Origin: SIG455 sp045659025
GTDB lineage: Bacteria > Bacillota > Clostridia > UMGS1810
Direction of reading: 5' to 3'
NCBI GenBank assembly: GCA_045659025.1
Contig: JAZOWA010000041.1
Coordinates: forward strand, 1 to 54,159
DNA: 54,159 nt
Each line of letters opens with the position of its first letter. The stretch's first letter is position 1. Made by a program: the position numbers and the translations under genes. Shown here piece by piece: positions 1-7,223 of this stretch. The notes under the pieces were generated by a model. It was not told the DNA's origin and did no database searches. It was given only the letters and a program-made list of their open reading frames with translations.

Positions 1-9
1 TTTTTTTAT

Positions 10-27
10 GCTGTTCATTTTTCAAAG
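10..27 (-). promoter_or_regulatory. rRNA-operon leader element
   Basis: Read on the minus strand this stretch contains CTTTGAAAAATGAACA. It closely resembles the CTTTGAAAACTxAACA element found in the leader just before 16S rRNA in Firmicutes rrn operons. It lies about 40 nt downstream of the P2 promoter. The rRNA itself would begin beyond the left edge, so it is inferred and not seen. Confidence 0.6.
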
Positions 28-68
28 ATCAATTCCGCCGCAGTGCTCTACACACACGCGACTTGATT

Positions 69-97
69 ATTGTATCACACCCTTTTTGCTTTGTCAA
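69..97 (-). promoter_or_regulatory. Probable rrn P2 promoter
   Basis: On the minus strand TTGACA (92-97) and TACAAT (69-74) are separated by exactly 17 nt, a near-perfect vegetative sigma-A promoter. It sits downstream of a second promoter of equal quality and upstream of the rRNA leader element. This is the usual tandem arrangement of Firmicutes rrn operons. Confidence 0.75.
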
Positions 98-157
98 CAA
101 CTTTTTTGTAAGTTTTTTAACTTTTTTCCAAATCGTCTCCAAAGCAGGTGCCTTACT

Positions 158-187
158 AATATATCACGGCTTATTCCCTATTGTCAA
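158..187 (-). promoter_or_regulatory. Probable rrn P1 promoter
   Basis: On the minus strand TTGACA (182-187) and TATATT (158-163) are separated by 18 nt. The DNA just upstream (188-230) is AT-rich, as expected of an UP element. Together with the second promoter at 69-97 it forms a tandem pair driving transcription out of the left edge. Confidence 0.65.
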
Positions 188-227
188 GTGGGTTTTAAGA
201 GATTTTGTCACAAATATTGATATAAGC

Positions 228-254
228 AAAAAGACATCCTATCGGATGTCTTTT
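228..254 (-). terminator. Terminator downstream of tRNA-Arg
   Basis: A 7-bp stem GACATCC/GGATGTC with a 4-nt loop is followed by a run of T residues on the minus strand. It begins about 10 nt after the 3' end of the tRNA. It separates the tRNA transcript from the rrn promoters. Confidence 0.85.
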
Positions 255-263
255 CCTTAATCG

Positions 264-335
264 CACCCCCTGCGAGAATCGAACTCACAACTAACCCTTA
301 GGAGGGGTTTGTTATATCCATTTAACTAAAGGGGC
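264..335 (-). tRNA. tRNA-Arg (anticodon CCT)
   Basis: The minus strand folds into a full cloverleaf. The 7-bp acceptor stem (5' GCCCTT-type with G:U pairs) closes against 265-271. The anticodon stem AACCC/GGGTT is perfect and carries loop CTCCTAA, which gives anticodon CCT for the rare AGG codon. The T arm has the TTCGATT loop. The discriminator is G (position 264) and no CCA follows, so CCA must be added by the CCA-adding enzyme encoded at 52049. The variable loop is short (about 4 nt). Confidence 0.92.
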
Positions 336-397
336 ATATACGAGGTGTATTATATCACAGAGAATTTGAAATGTGAAGAGGTTTTTTGAAAAAAGTA

Positions 398-425
398 ACA
401 TTTTCATATGCACCTGCATATAATA
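398..425 (+). promoter_or_regulatory. Sigma-K/sigma-E-type sporulation promoter
   Basis: AC (398-399) lies 17 nt upstream of CATATAATA (417-425). This matches the sigma-K pattern AC-N16/17-CATANNNTA and is close to sigma-E. No sigma-A -35 box is present at the right distance. The downstream genes encode cortex-lytic-type proteins, which suits mother-cell expression. The assignment is inferred from the motif alone. Confidence 0.55.
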
Positions 426-456
426 GTATGACGACACATATATAAGGAGGAAAGCT

Positions 457-864
457 ATGAGTGAAGTTCAATCCCCCGTTATGCCGGGAATCGGATATCT
501 GTATGTAAAGGTGACAGCCGGTGACAATGCTCTGCCCATTGAAGGTGCAACGGTAACGGTCACTTCCGGCAGAGGTGACAAAACCATACTTATAAGTACA
601 CAGACTACGGGAAAATCCGGTGAGACATCAAGAATAGAACTCCCTGCCCCATCCCGTGAGTTATCACAATCACCAGGCAACAAAAACACTTATGCCAAAT
701 ACAATGTAAGGATTGATTACCCAGGATATTATACTGTAGAGAATATTGACGTGCCCGTGTTTGACGGACAGTTATCAATCCAGCCAACTCAAATGATACC
801 TCTACCATTAAACGATAAAAATGGCAAAAAGACGTCTGTAATCGAAAGTGAACCCGAACTATAA
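457..864 (+). CDS. Carboxypeptidase regulatory-like domain protein, SleC N-terminus-like
   Basis: This is a 135-aa protein without signal peptide or membrane segment. Residues 12-115 (GYLYVKVTAGDNALPIEGATV and onward to the Q-rich turn) have the look of a transthyretin/carboxypeptidase-regulatory beta sandwich. A similar domain forms the N-terminal pre-pro region of SleC-type spore cortex-lytic enzymes. Here it stands alone, 12 nt upstream of a gene carrying the other SleC-type domains, which suggests a split version of that enzyme. Start: ATG with AAGGAGG 8 nt upstream, behind a sigma-K-like promoter. Probable role: structural partner or chaperone-like domain of a spore cortex hydrolase. Direct enzymatic activity is not suggested by any motif. 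Confidence 0.6.
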   Translation: MSEVQSPVMPGIGYLYVKVTAGDNALPIEGATVTVTSGRGDKTILISTQTTGKSGETSRIELPAPSRELSQSPGNKNTYAKYNVRIDYPGYYTVENIDVPVFDGQLSIQPTQMIPLPLNDKNGKKTSVIESEPEL

Positions 865-876
865 GGAGTGTGAGAC

Positions 877-2274
877 ATGCCACCACTGACACCTACAATA
901 CCCGAATACATAACCGTACATCTCGGCCCGCCCGACTCAAATGCAGAGAACGTAACCGTGTCATTCCCTGATTACATAAAGAACGTCGCATCAAGTGAAA
1001 TATATCCCACATGGCCCGAAAACGCGCTCAGGGCAAACATATACGCCATAACCACCTATGCTCTGAATCGCGTATATACAGAATGGTACAGGTCAAGGGG
1101 ATACGACTTTGACATAACAAACTCAACCGCCTTTGACCAGGCCTTCTCCCCCGGAAGAGACATATTTGGCAACATAAGCAGAATCGCAGATGAACTATTC
1201 AATGACTATGTGAGAATGCAAGGAACGGTAGAGCCCTACTTCACACAGTTTTGCAACGGGACTACTGTTACGTGTCCCGGGCTTTCCCAATGGGGCACTG
1301 TGACTTTGGCAAATCAGGGGTTGACGCCATTTGAGATATTGGAAAACTATTATGGCGACAACATAGAGATTGTGAGAAATGCACCCGTTGAGAATATTGA
1401 AAGTTCATACCCGGGCACTCCCCTACGGGTGGGTGATGTAAACAACGAGGTGAAGCTTATACAAGTGAGACTGAACAGAATATCAAAAAACTGGCCTCTC
1501 ATACCCAAAATCAAAACTCCCGATGGAACGTTTGATGCAGAGACATTCAATGCAGTGAAAAAGTTCCAGGAGATATTCAATCTGGATGATGACGGAGTCG
1601 TGGGCAAAGCCACCTGGTACAGAATATTATACATATATAATTCCGTAAAAAGATTATCAGAACTTGACTCGGAAGGACTTAAGTATAGTGAGATTTCCGG
1701 TCAGTTCAACGGCACATTGAGAATTGGTGACAGTGGACCATACATAGAATATCTGCAATACTTATTGAGTGTCATAGGGGATTTCAACAATGCCATTCTC
1801 CCCCTTGATATTGATGGCGTGTTTGGAGCAGGCACAGAGAATGCCGTGAGGTCATTCCAGAACGAATATGACCTTTCCTCTGACGGAATAGTAGGTGAAG
1901 ATACCTGGAATAAAATCATTGAGGTGTTTGATGGTATAGCAGATACCCTGCCACAACAGTATTGGGGTGCAAGAGCAGAGCCGTATCCGAATATGCGGTT
2001 ACTCCTCGGAATGAGCGGGCCGTCGGTGTCTACCTTCCAGACGTATCTGTCCACCATAGCAGACGTGTATCCGTCAATACCCAAAATCAGCGTGACGGGA
2101 TACTACGGTGAACAGACACAAAATGCGGTAGAAGTATTCCAGCGGTTTGAGGGATTGTCCGAAACGGGAATCGTAAACGGACCCACCTGGGCAGCAGCTG
2201 CCAGATTATACTCGGATATAATAGAGGGAAGAGAAAAGGAATCAGGTCAGTTTCCCGGCGGAAGTATCAAATAA
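877..2274 (+). CDS. SpoIID/LytB-like domain plus three peptidoglycan-binding domains (SleC-like cortex-lytic protein)
   Basis: 465 aa, no signal peptide. Residues 28-165 resemble the SpoIID/LytB domain: an E in YIKNVASSE, the helix ALRANIYAITTYALN, and a C-terminal LSQWGT...ILENYY segment. In SpoIID the corresponding Glu is catalytic for lytic transglycosylation. Three PG_binding_1 repeats follow at about 180-250, 277-348 and 375-448, each with a D/N-G-x-(F/Y)-G...A-V-x-x-F-Q core and a final W. SleC of Clostridium combines the same SpoIID and PG-binding modules, but normally with one binding repeat and an N-terminal propeptide. Those parts are divided between this gene and the previous one. 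Likely function: hydrolysis of spore cortex peptidoglycan during germination, or cortex assembly. The start has AAGGAG at good spacing. Confidence 0.75.
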   Translation: MPPLTPTIPEYITVHLGPPDSNAENVTVSFPDYIKNVASSEIYPTWPENALRANIYAITTYALNRVYTEWYRSRGYDFDITNSTAFDQAFSPGRDIFGNISRIADELFNDYVRMQGTVEPYFTQFCNGTTVTCPGLSQWGTVTLANQGLTPFEILENYYGDNIEIVRNAPVENIESSYPGTPLRVGDVNNEVKLIQVRLNRISKNWPLIPKIKTPDGTFDAETFNAVKKFQEIFNLDDDGVVGKATWYRILYIYNSVKRLSELDSEGLKYSEISGQFNGTLRIGDSGPYIEYLQYLLSVIGDFNNAILPLDIDGVFGAGTENAVRSFQNEYDLSSDGIVGEDTWNKIIEVFDGIADTLPQQYWGARAEPYPNMRLLLGMSGPSVSTFQTYLSTIADVYPSIPKISVTGYYGEQTQNAVEVFQRFEGLSETGIVNGPTWAAAARLYSDIIEGREKESGQFPGGSIK

Positions 2275-2286
2275 GGAGGGCTACGA

Positions 2287-2844
2287 ATGACTCACACACT
2301 CACATCACAAAATCATGTGAATACCAAGACGGATATATTAAATGACAGACAAAACATATTTGAGTTGCAAAAGTTCTTGCAAAAGATTGGTGAACGTGAT
2401 GACGCCATACCTTTTATAAATACAGATGGAATATACGGAAAAGAAACTGCTGATGCAGTAAGATTGTTTCAGAAAGCAAGAGGGTTAGACCAGACGGGTA
2501 TAGTGGATTACGAAACCTGGGAAGAAATTATGAGAGAATATGAGCGAATATTGAAAGCTGAAGGCCCTGCCCTACCCTTCGAAGTATTCCCTATTGAAGT
2601 GCTTGAAATCAAAAGCGGTGATAGTGGTGATGTGGTGGTAGTGATACAACTTATTCTCAACTCGCTGTCCGGAAGATATTCTAACATCTCGCCCGTGACC
2701 ACCAATGGTATATATGGGGAGGATACCGCAAATTCTGTGAGAGATTTTCAAACTTCTCTTGCTATGAGTCCAACGGGGGTTGTGGACAGAAACACATGGA
2801 ATGAACTTAACAGGTTGTATGGAGCATTACTTATAAACGAATAA
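2287..2844 (+). CDS. Protein with two peptidoglycan-binding (PG_binding_1) domains
   Basis: 185 aa, no signal peptide or membrane segment. Two PG_binding_1 repeats are visible, about residues 24-85 (INTDGIYGKETADAVRLFQ, ending ETWEEI) and 108-180 (TNGIYGEDTANSVRDFQ, ending NTWNELNRLYG). No catalytic domain is present. The gene begins 12 nt after the SpoIID/PG-binding gene with its own AAGGAGG, and a strong hairpin terminator follows. It therefore looks like the last gene of a three-gene sporulation operon. It may be an accessory subunit that adds binding affinity for the cortex. This is inferred from context and not from a known orthologue. Confidence 0.7.
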   Translation: MTHTLTSQNHVNTKTDILNDRQNIFELQKFLQKIGERDDAIPFINTDGIYGKETADAVRLFQKARGLDQTGIVDYETWEEIMREYERILKAEGPALPFEVFPIEVLEIKSGDSGDVVVVIQLILNSLSGRYSNISPVTTNGIYGEDTANSVRDFQTSLAMSPTGVVDRNTWNELNRLYGALLINE

Positions 2845-2849
2845 AAAGA

Positions 2850-2880
2850 AAGTGTAGTCATCTCTGACTACACTTTTTTA
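2850..2880. terminator. Bidirectional terminator between convergent genes
   Basis: The hairpin GTGTAGTCA/TGACTACAC has a TCTC loop and is followed by six Ts on the plus strand and a T-rich stretch on the minus strand. It lies between the stop codons of the peptidoglycan-binding gene and the convergent lipoprotein gene. Confidence 0.85.
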
Positions 2881-2887
2881 TGTTAGT

Positions 2888-3517
2888 TTATTGTGCCGCA
2901 GTCTCCCCAGTAGGAGTTGTGGATTCAGCGGTCTCAGCAGGGGGATTATTGAGTTCGTCAAGTGCTTTCTCAAGATCACCTGTTACCGCAGCCATAAATT
3001 CAGAATTAGGTTCAACGAGCCATTTATCGTCTTTCTTAACAACCTTTATAGAAACCTCTCTGGTGAACGTAGCTAAAGTCGAGCCAGTTGAGATTCTGCC
3101 AAGAAGTCTTTCCACGCGTGCAGTAGCAGTATCCTCTGCCTCCCACTCGTCTTTGAACTTGGCATTGCTGATAAGTTTAGCAATCTCATTATAGAGAGTC
3201 TGCAAAATCGGTTTCATCTCTATTGCAGTCACCTTGACTGTGAGATCAACAGTGTTAGCATCTATCTCTTTGGAAGACACTATCTCATAAGTCATATCAT
3301 CAATAAACTTAGCAAGATAAGTCTGATATTCAATGTAGGTAGCAAAAGCATCTTTGTACTTATCTTCATCAACAAAATTAAGGGCACTTTCAAAATCACA
3401 AATACCCACAGTAATCATAAAGCCATTGAAGGCGTCCTCTGCTTTATCAGCCGTATTACAACCGGTAGCGCCAAGCATGACAGATATGCAAAGCAACAGA
3501 AGAAGCAATCTCTTCAT
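2888..3517 (-). CDS. Predicted lipoprotein of unknown function
   Basis: 209 aa with an N-terminal signal MKRLLLLLLCIS... ending in ATGC, a lipobox-like site for lipidation and anchoring outside the membrane. The mature part alternates helical and strand segments and contains a region like DUF4878/DUF5105-type small lipoproteins (TVDLTVKVTAIEMKP; EVSIKVVKKDDKWLVEP), an NTF2-like fold by pattern. The C-terminus is rich in T, P and A. The ATG at 3517 is chosen because AAGGAG lies 10 nt upstream. The longer reading frame from 3562 would begin at or before the transcription start of the promoter at 3568-3596. No substrate is known. Confidence 0.7.
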   Translation of the reverse strand: MKRLLLLLLCISVMLGATGCNTADKAEDAFNGFMITVGICDFESALNFVDEDKYKDAFATYIEYQTYLAKFIDDMTYEIVSSKEIDANTVDLTVKVTAIEMKPILQTLYNEIAKLISNAKFKDEWEAEDTATARVERLLGRISTGSTLATFTREVSIKVVKKDDKWLVEPNSEFMAAVTGDLEKALDELNNPPAETAESTTPTGETAAQ

Positions 3518-3567
3518 AATATCAAGTCTCCTTGTCAACATTGTTAAAATATATACATACACACATA

Positions 3568-3596
3568 ATTATACAACTCTTTACACAAAATGTCAA
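3568..3596 (-). promoter_or_regulatory. Sigma-A promoter of the lipoprotein gene
   Basis: Minus strand: TTGACA (3591-3596), 17-nt spacer, TATAAT (3568-3573), a perfect consensus. It lies in the 95-nt gap between the lipoprotein gene and the end of the glycan operon. I see no clear terminator for the upstream operon here. Confidence 0.85.
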
Positions 3597-3612
3597 TATA
3601 TACGAGTTAAAA

Positions 3613-4524
3613 CTATTTTTTCTTAATAAAGTACATAAACATCATTGGCCATATACCACATGCAAAGAGGGAAATCAGTATATAACGGATAGCGTCTGAT
3701 ACAAACTGGGAGATGCCAAAAGCATCAAATGCATGGGAAAGACCTTCCTTAATTACAAGCACTCCCACAAAACCAAATACTACCTTTATAAGTTGAACAC
3801 CAAAGGATGCATCAGTTACAAATTGTACCCACTTACGATCTATGGCATATCCCAACCAACCGCCAATGGTAAGCCCTAACATCTTGAAGGCAAAGTTCAT
3901 ACTGCTCTCAAGGTTGGCAGAATCAATATCAGCAGGGAAAGGGTAAACAAACAAATACAAAATGTAAATGGCTGTAAGAGATGCCATTAAGGCAAAAAGC
4001 CTATCCATCCCCCACTCTGTGTCAAACGCCTTGTAAGCCATAGGTTTCACAAGAAAAATAAGAAGCAACGCAATTACTACCGAAGTCAAAACATCAGACA
4101 GAGTGTGCACACCCAGATACAGCCTCGAAAGAGGCACAAGCACACAAAGGATAATAGAGATTACTTTTACGGCAATGCTTCTGCACACCCTTGAGGTGAG
4201 TCCAAAAGTACCAACGGATATCTGACTATGACCGCTGGGAAAGGAATATCCCACCGCCTCATCAACAGCCGATGGTACAACGGTAAGTGACTCGTCTCTC
4301 AACCATGGTCTCGGTATGCGACAAAAAATTTTAAGGAATTGGTTTATAAGCAATCCGAAAAAGCTCACCGTAAGAAGATAATATCCGTCTCTCTTATTGA
4401 CACACCACAAAAGAATAAAGCACGCGAGCACAAACGCCGTCTCTTCACCAAAATGAGTGATAATTGAAAAGAATGCATCAAGCCACGGGGTGCGGATGCT
4501 TTCAAAAAATTTAAGCAGTTCCAT
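3613..4524 (-). CDS. PAP2-family membrane phosphatase
   Basis: 303 aa and polytopic, with about six to seven hydrophobic segments. The three PAP2 motifs are present: K65...RP (72-73), PSGH (96-99) and S133-R-x5-H140-xxx-D144. Members of this family dephosphorylate undecaprenyl pyrophosphate, phosphatidic acid or similar lipids at the outer face of the membrane. As the last gene of the glycan operon, 26 nt after the VIT gene, a role in recycling undecaprenyl pyrophosphate released by Wzy polymerisation is likely. The C-terminal third (after residue 170) is an extra membrane region beyond the core domain. Substrate is inferred from context. Confidence 0.85.
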   Translation of the reverse strand: MELLKFFESIRTPWLDAFFSIITHFGEETAFVLACFILLWCVNKRDGYYLLTVSFFGLLINQFLKIFCRIPRPWLRDESLTVVPSAVDEAVGYSFPSGHSQISVGTFGLTSRVCRSIAVKVISIILCVLVPLSRLYLGVHTLSDVLTSVVIALLLIFLVKPMAYKAFDTEWGMDRLFALMASLTAIYILYLFVYPFPADIDSANLESSMNFAFKMLGLTIGGWLGYAIDRKWVQFVTDASFGVQLIKVVFGFVGVLVIKEGLSHAFDAFGISQFVSDAIRYILISLFACGIWPMMFMYFIKKK

Positions 4525-4550
4525 TGAAACTCGTCCTTATATAATACTGA

Positions 4551-5429
4551 TTACAGATCTACTCCCAAGAATTTCTTCGCAAGGATACCCACAATAAAGG
4601 AAACTACTGCAACGCCTACGCTGATGGCTGACATCTCGAGAAATTGGGGTCTGAATTTTTCGTTTTTTACTACAGATATATAATAAGTAAATCCTGCAAT
4701 AATCAAAATTACAATTCCAATCATTGCAAATAAAGCAATGAGATACTGACTGTTATTCAAAAGCAGATAAGGCATAATAAGAAGCGCAACAGTTATAAGA
4801 TATGCGACACCTGTATAACAGCAGGATTTGAACGCATCATTTCTGCCTTCGCTACGGGCGGCAAGAAATTCACTTGATGCCATTGAGAATGTAGCGGAAA
4901 TACCCATTATAAGACCTGAAAGTGCAATGAGGCGGGTATTTTGCATAGCAAAGGTGAAACCTGCCAACGAACCAGTGAGCTCTACCAGTGCATCATTCAT
5001 ACCAAGAACCATACTGCCTACATACTGGAGGCGTTCCTCATCAAGCATCTCGATAAGGGCTGCTTCGTGTTCTTCTTCCTGCTTTTTAATAGCCACACTC
5101 TCCTCCACCTCGGTAGAAAGAAAATCGTATTCTTCCTGAGCATGCTCTTCGCCATTTTCCATAAGCTTGATTGCAAATACAAAACCTAACACTCTGGCAA
5201 TGAGTTTATAACGGAATATCTTGAGTTTCTCAGGTTTCATCTCAACGCCTGTGTAACCCTTCCAGATTTCATAATGCGCTTTCTCTTCCTCGGAAAGACG
5301 AATAAGTGTCTTCTTATTCTCCTCGCCCTTGGCGAACTTTGCAATCTCTGCATAAATAACGCTCTCGGTGAGTTCGCCCTGTTGCATCTTCTTGATAATT
5401 TTAAGTGCCTTTGCTGAAATGTTTTTCAT
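4551..5429 (-). CDS. Ferritin-like domain fused to VIT1/CCC1-type metal transporter
   Basis: 292 aa. Residues 1-140 form a rubrerythrin/ferritin-like helical region rich in Glu and His (E-E-E-K-A-H at 46-51, E-E-H-A-Q-E-E, Q-E-E-E-H-E). Residues 140-292 hold about five membrane helices of the VIT1/CCC1 type (GMNDALVELTGSLAG; GLIMGISATFSMASSEFLAA). The combination resembles the erythrin-VIT (MbfA-like) iron/manganese exporters. The likely role is export of Fe(II) or Mn(II), with the cytosolic domain sensing or oxidising metal. It is unexpected inside a polysaccharide operon but is tightly spaced (20 and 26 nt). Start ATG has AAGGAG upstream. Confidence 0.85.
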   Translation of the reverse strand: MKNISAKALKIIKKMQQGELTESVIYAEIAKFAKGEENKKTLIRLSEEEKAHYEIWKGYTGVEMKPEKLKIFRYKLIARVLGFVFAIKLMENGEEHAQEEYDFLSTEVEESVAIKKQEEEHEAALIEMLDEERLQYVGSMVLGMNDALVELTGSLAGFTFAMQNTRLIALSGLIMGISATFSMASSEFLAARSEGRNDAFKSCCYTGVAYLITVALLIMPYLLLNNSQYLIALFAMIGIVILIIAGFTYYISVVKNEKFRPQFLEMSAISVGVAVVSFIVGILAKKFLGVDL

Positions 5430-5449
5430 AACTTTCTCCTTGTGTGAAA

Positions 5450-6223
5450 TTATTTTACAATTTCTCCTACACCATTAAGTATATATTTGGGTCTGTAAGG
5501 AAATTTGTCTATATCCTCTGTGGAAGTAACTCCACTGAGTACAAGAACTGTATCGATATTAGACTCGATACCTGCGATAATATCAGTATCCATTCTATCA
5601 CCTACGAAGGCAATCTCATGGCTGTGGCAACCCAGAATCCTGAGACCATGACGAAGCATAAGAGGGTTGGGCTTACCAACGAAATAAGCTTTTTTACCGG
5701 TGGCAATCTCAATGGGGGCAATCAAAGAACCCGTTGCAGGCATAACACCCTTCTCTGTGGGGCCTGTAATGTCTGGGTTTGTGCCAATGAGTTTTGCGCC
5801 TTTATTAACAAGTTCAATTGCCTTTTCAATCTTCTCAAAACTATATGTGCGGGTCTCACCTACTACTACATATTCGGGGTTAACATCATTCATATATATC
5901 TTCTTATCATAAAGCGCTTTTGTAAGCGCCGCTTCACCTATAACGTATGCAGTGCAACCCGGATTCTGACTGCACAAGAACTCCGCAGTAGCCATAGCGC
6001 TTGTGTAAAAACATTTTGCAGGCACAGAAAGACCCATTCTCTCAAGCTTCATACTGAGCTCGTGAGGAGTTCTCTCGGGACTGTTGGTGAGAAATACAAA
6101 CCTTTTGTCGTTATCCATCATCCAGTTTATAAAATCAACAACTCCGTCCAAAACCTTATTGCCGTGATATATAACACCGTCCATATCACATATAAATCCG
6201 ACTTTGCCTCTGATGTTTTCCAT
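5450..6223 (-). CDS. HAD-superfamily subfamily IIA phosphatase (NagD/AraL-like)
   Basis: 257 aa cytosolic enzyme. The nucleophile motif DMDGVIYHG is at residues 13-21, motif II is FLTNS, and motif IV GDRMDTDI lies near residue 210. The C2 cap between motifs II and III identifies subclass IIA (NagD, AraL, phosphoglycolate-phosphatase-like). It hydrolyses phosphate from small sugar or nucleotide phosphates, but the substrate cannot be read from sequence. Position between the GtrB-like transferase (35 nt upstream) and the ferritin-VIT gene (20 nt) places it in the glycan operon, so a sugar-phosphate substrate is plausible. Confidence 0.88.
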   Translation of the reverse strand: MENIRGKVGFICDMDGVIYHGNKVLDGVVDFINWMMDNDKRFVFLTNSPERTPHELSMKLERMGLSVPAKCFYTSAMATAEFLCSQNPGCTAYVIGEAALTKALYDKKIYMNDVNPEYVVVGETRTYSFEKIEKAIELVNKGAKLIGTNPDITGPTEKGVMPATGSLIAPIEIATGKKAYFVGKPNPLMLRHGLRILGCHSHEIAFVGDRMDTDIIAGIESNIDTVLVLSGVTSTEDIDKFPYRPKYILNGVGEIVK

Positions 6224-6258
6224 AACAATTCTCCTTTATATAAAATTTAGTGTATTGA

Positions 6259-7191
6259 TTACTTGTTAGCGGATTTCTGCTTACCGCAGGAAGTGGAAAC
6301 AATATATTTCGGTCTGCCCTTAATCTCTTCATAAATGCGGGCAATATAGTAGCCGATAATTCCAAGGCTTATCATAATTATACTACCAATAAATATAGTG
6401 ATAAGAATTACGGTGGTCATGCCCTCTAATGCTCTGCCCGAGATTTTATCAATCAATGCCCATACACCGAATATGCCAGTAATTATAAGCATAACAAATC
6501 CGAGCACGGTAACTATCTGCATAGGTGCAGTTGAATATGCGGATATATTGGAAAGAGCATATTTGATAAGGCCCTTTGCAGACCATTTGGTAGTACCTTC
6601 CAACCGCTCATTGACATCAAACTCCACGGTGGTCTTATTGTATCCCACCCAGAAAGAAATGGCGCGGAAAAAGCCCTTTCTCTCGGGGATTTTATTAAGG
6701 ACATCTATCACCTTGCGGTCAAGCAATTTGAAATCAGATGCATTGGACATATCAAAGCCAACCATAGAACTGATTGCAGAATAAAACATTTTTGCTGCAA
6801 ATCCGTACGTTTTGCTTTCCTCACCTCGAGTCTTTTTGACTCCCTCTATTATCTCATAGCCCTGTTCCCAAAGTCGATACATATCCACAATCTTCTCAGG
6901 CGGGTGCTGAAGGTCACAATCGAGGACTACGGCGCAATCTCCTTTCGCAGCCGCAAGACCTGCTGAAATCGCAGCTTCCTTGCCGAAATTCCTGGAGAAC
7001 CTGAGACCCACAACATTGTCAAAGCTTTTTGACAGACCACAGATTTTATCGTATGTGCCGTCAGCAGAACCATCATCTACAAAGATAATCTCACTATCTA
7101 TCCCTTCAGTTTCAACGATGGTATTGATAACGGTATATGCCCTCTCTACAGAAAGCACCTCGTTATACGCAGGAAGGATTATTGAAAGCAT
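6259..7191 (-). CDS. GtrB/DPM1-like GT2 polyprenyl-phosphate glycosyltransferase
   Basis: 310 aa. The GT-A fold covers residues 1-225, with LPAYNE at 6-11, DDGSADGT, the metal-binding DCDLQHPP and a QMV/R-type end. Two C-terminal membrane helices lie at about 232-254 and 266-290. This is the architecture of GtrB/ArnC/Dpm1 enzymes, which load a sugar onto undecaprenyl phosphate at the cytoplasmic face. A GtrA-type flippase is encoded at 26101 and a GtrII-type transferase at 21527. The three could form a glucosylation system for the operon's glycan. The downstream HAD gene follows after 35 nt. Confidence 0.88.
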   Translation of the reverse strand: MLSIILPAYNEVLSVERAYTVINTIVETEGIDSEIIFVDDGSADGTYDKICGLSKSFDNVVGLRFSRNFGKEAAISAGLAAAKGDCAVVLDCDLQHPPEKIVDMYRLWEQGYEIIEGVKKTRGEESKTYGFAAKMFYSAISSMVGFDMSNASDFKLLDRKVIDVLNKIPERKGFFRAISFWVGYNKTTVEFDVNERLEGTTKWSAKGLIKYALSNISAYSTAPMQIVTVLGFVMLIITGIFGVWALIDKISGRALEGMTTVILITIFIGSIIMISLGIIGYYIARIYEEIKGRPKYIVSTSCGKQKSANK

Positions 7192-7223
7192 TTATATCAC
7201 CCCTCTTGAAATACAAACCAAAT

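Noticed and set aside
8..260. Short plus-strand frames at the left edge
   Set aside because: The region is fully explained by rrn promoters, leader and a terminator on the minus strand.
5444..6250. 268-codon plus-strand frame opposite the HAD phosphatase gene
   Set aside because: It mirrors the HAD gene almost exactly, has a Cys/His/Asn-rich composition and no Shine-Dalgarno sequence.
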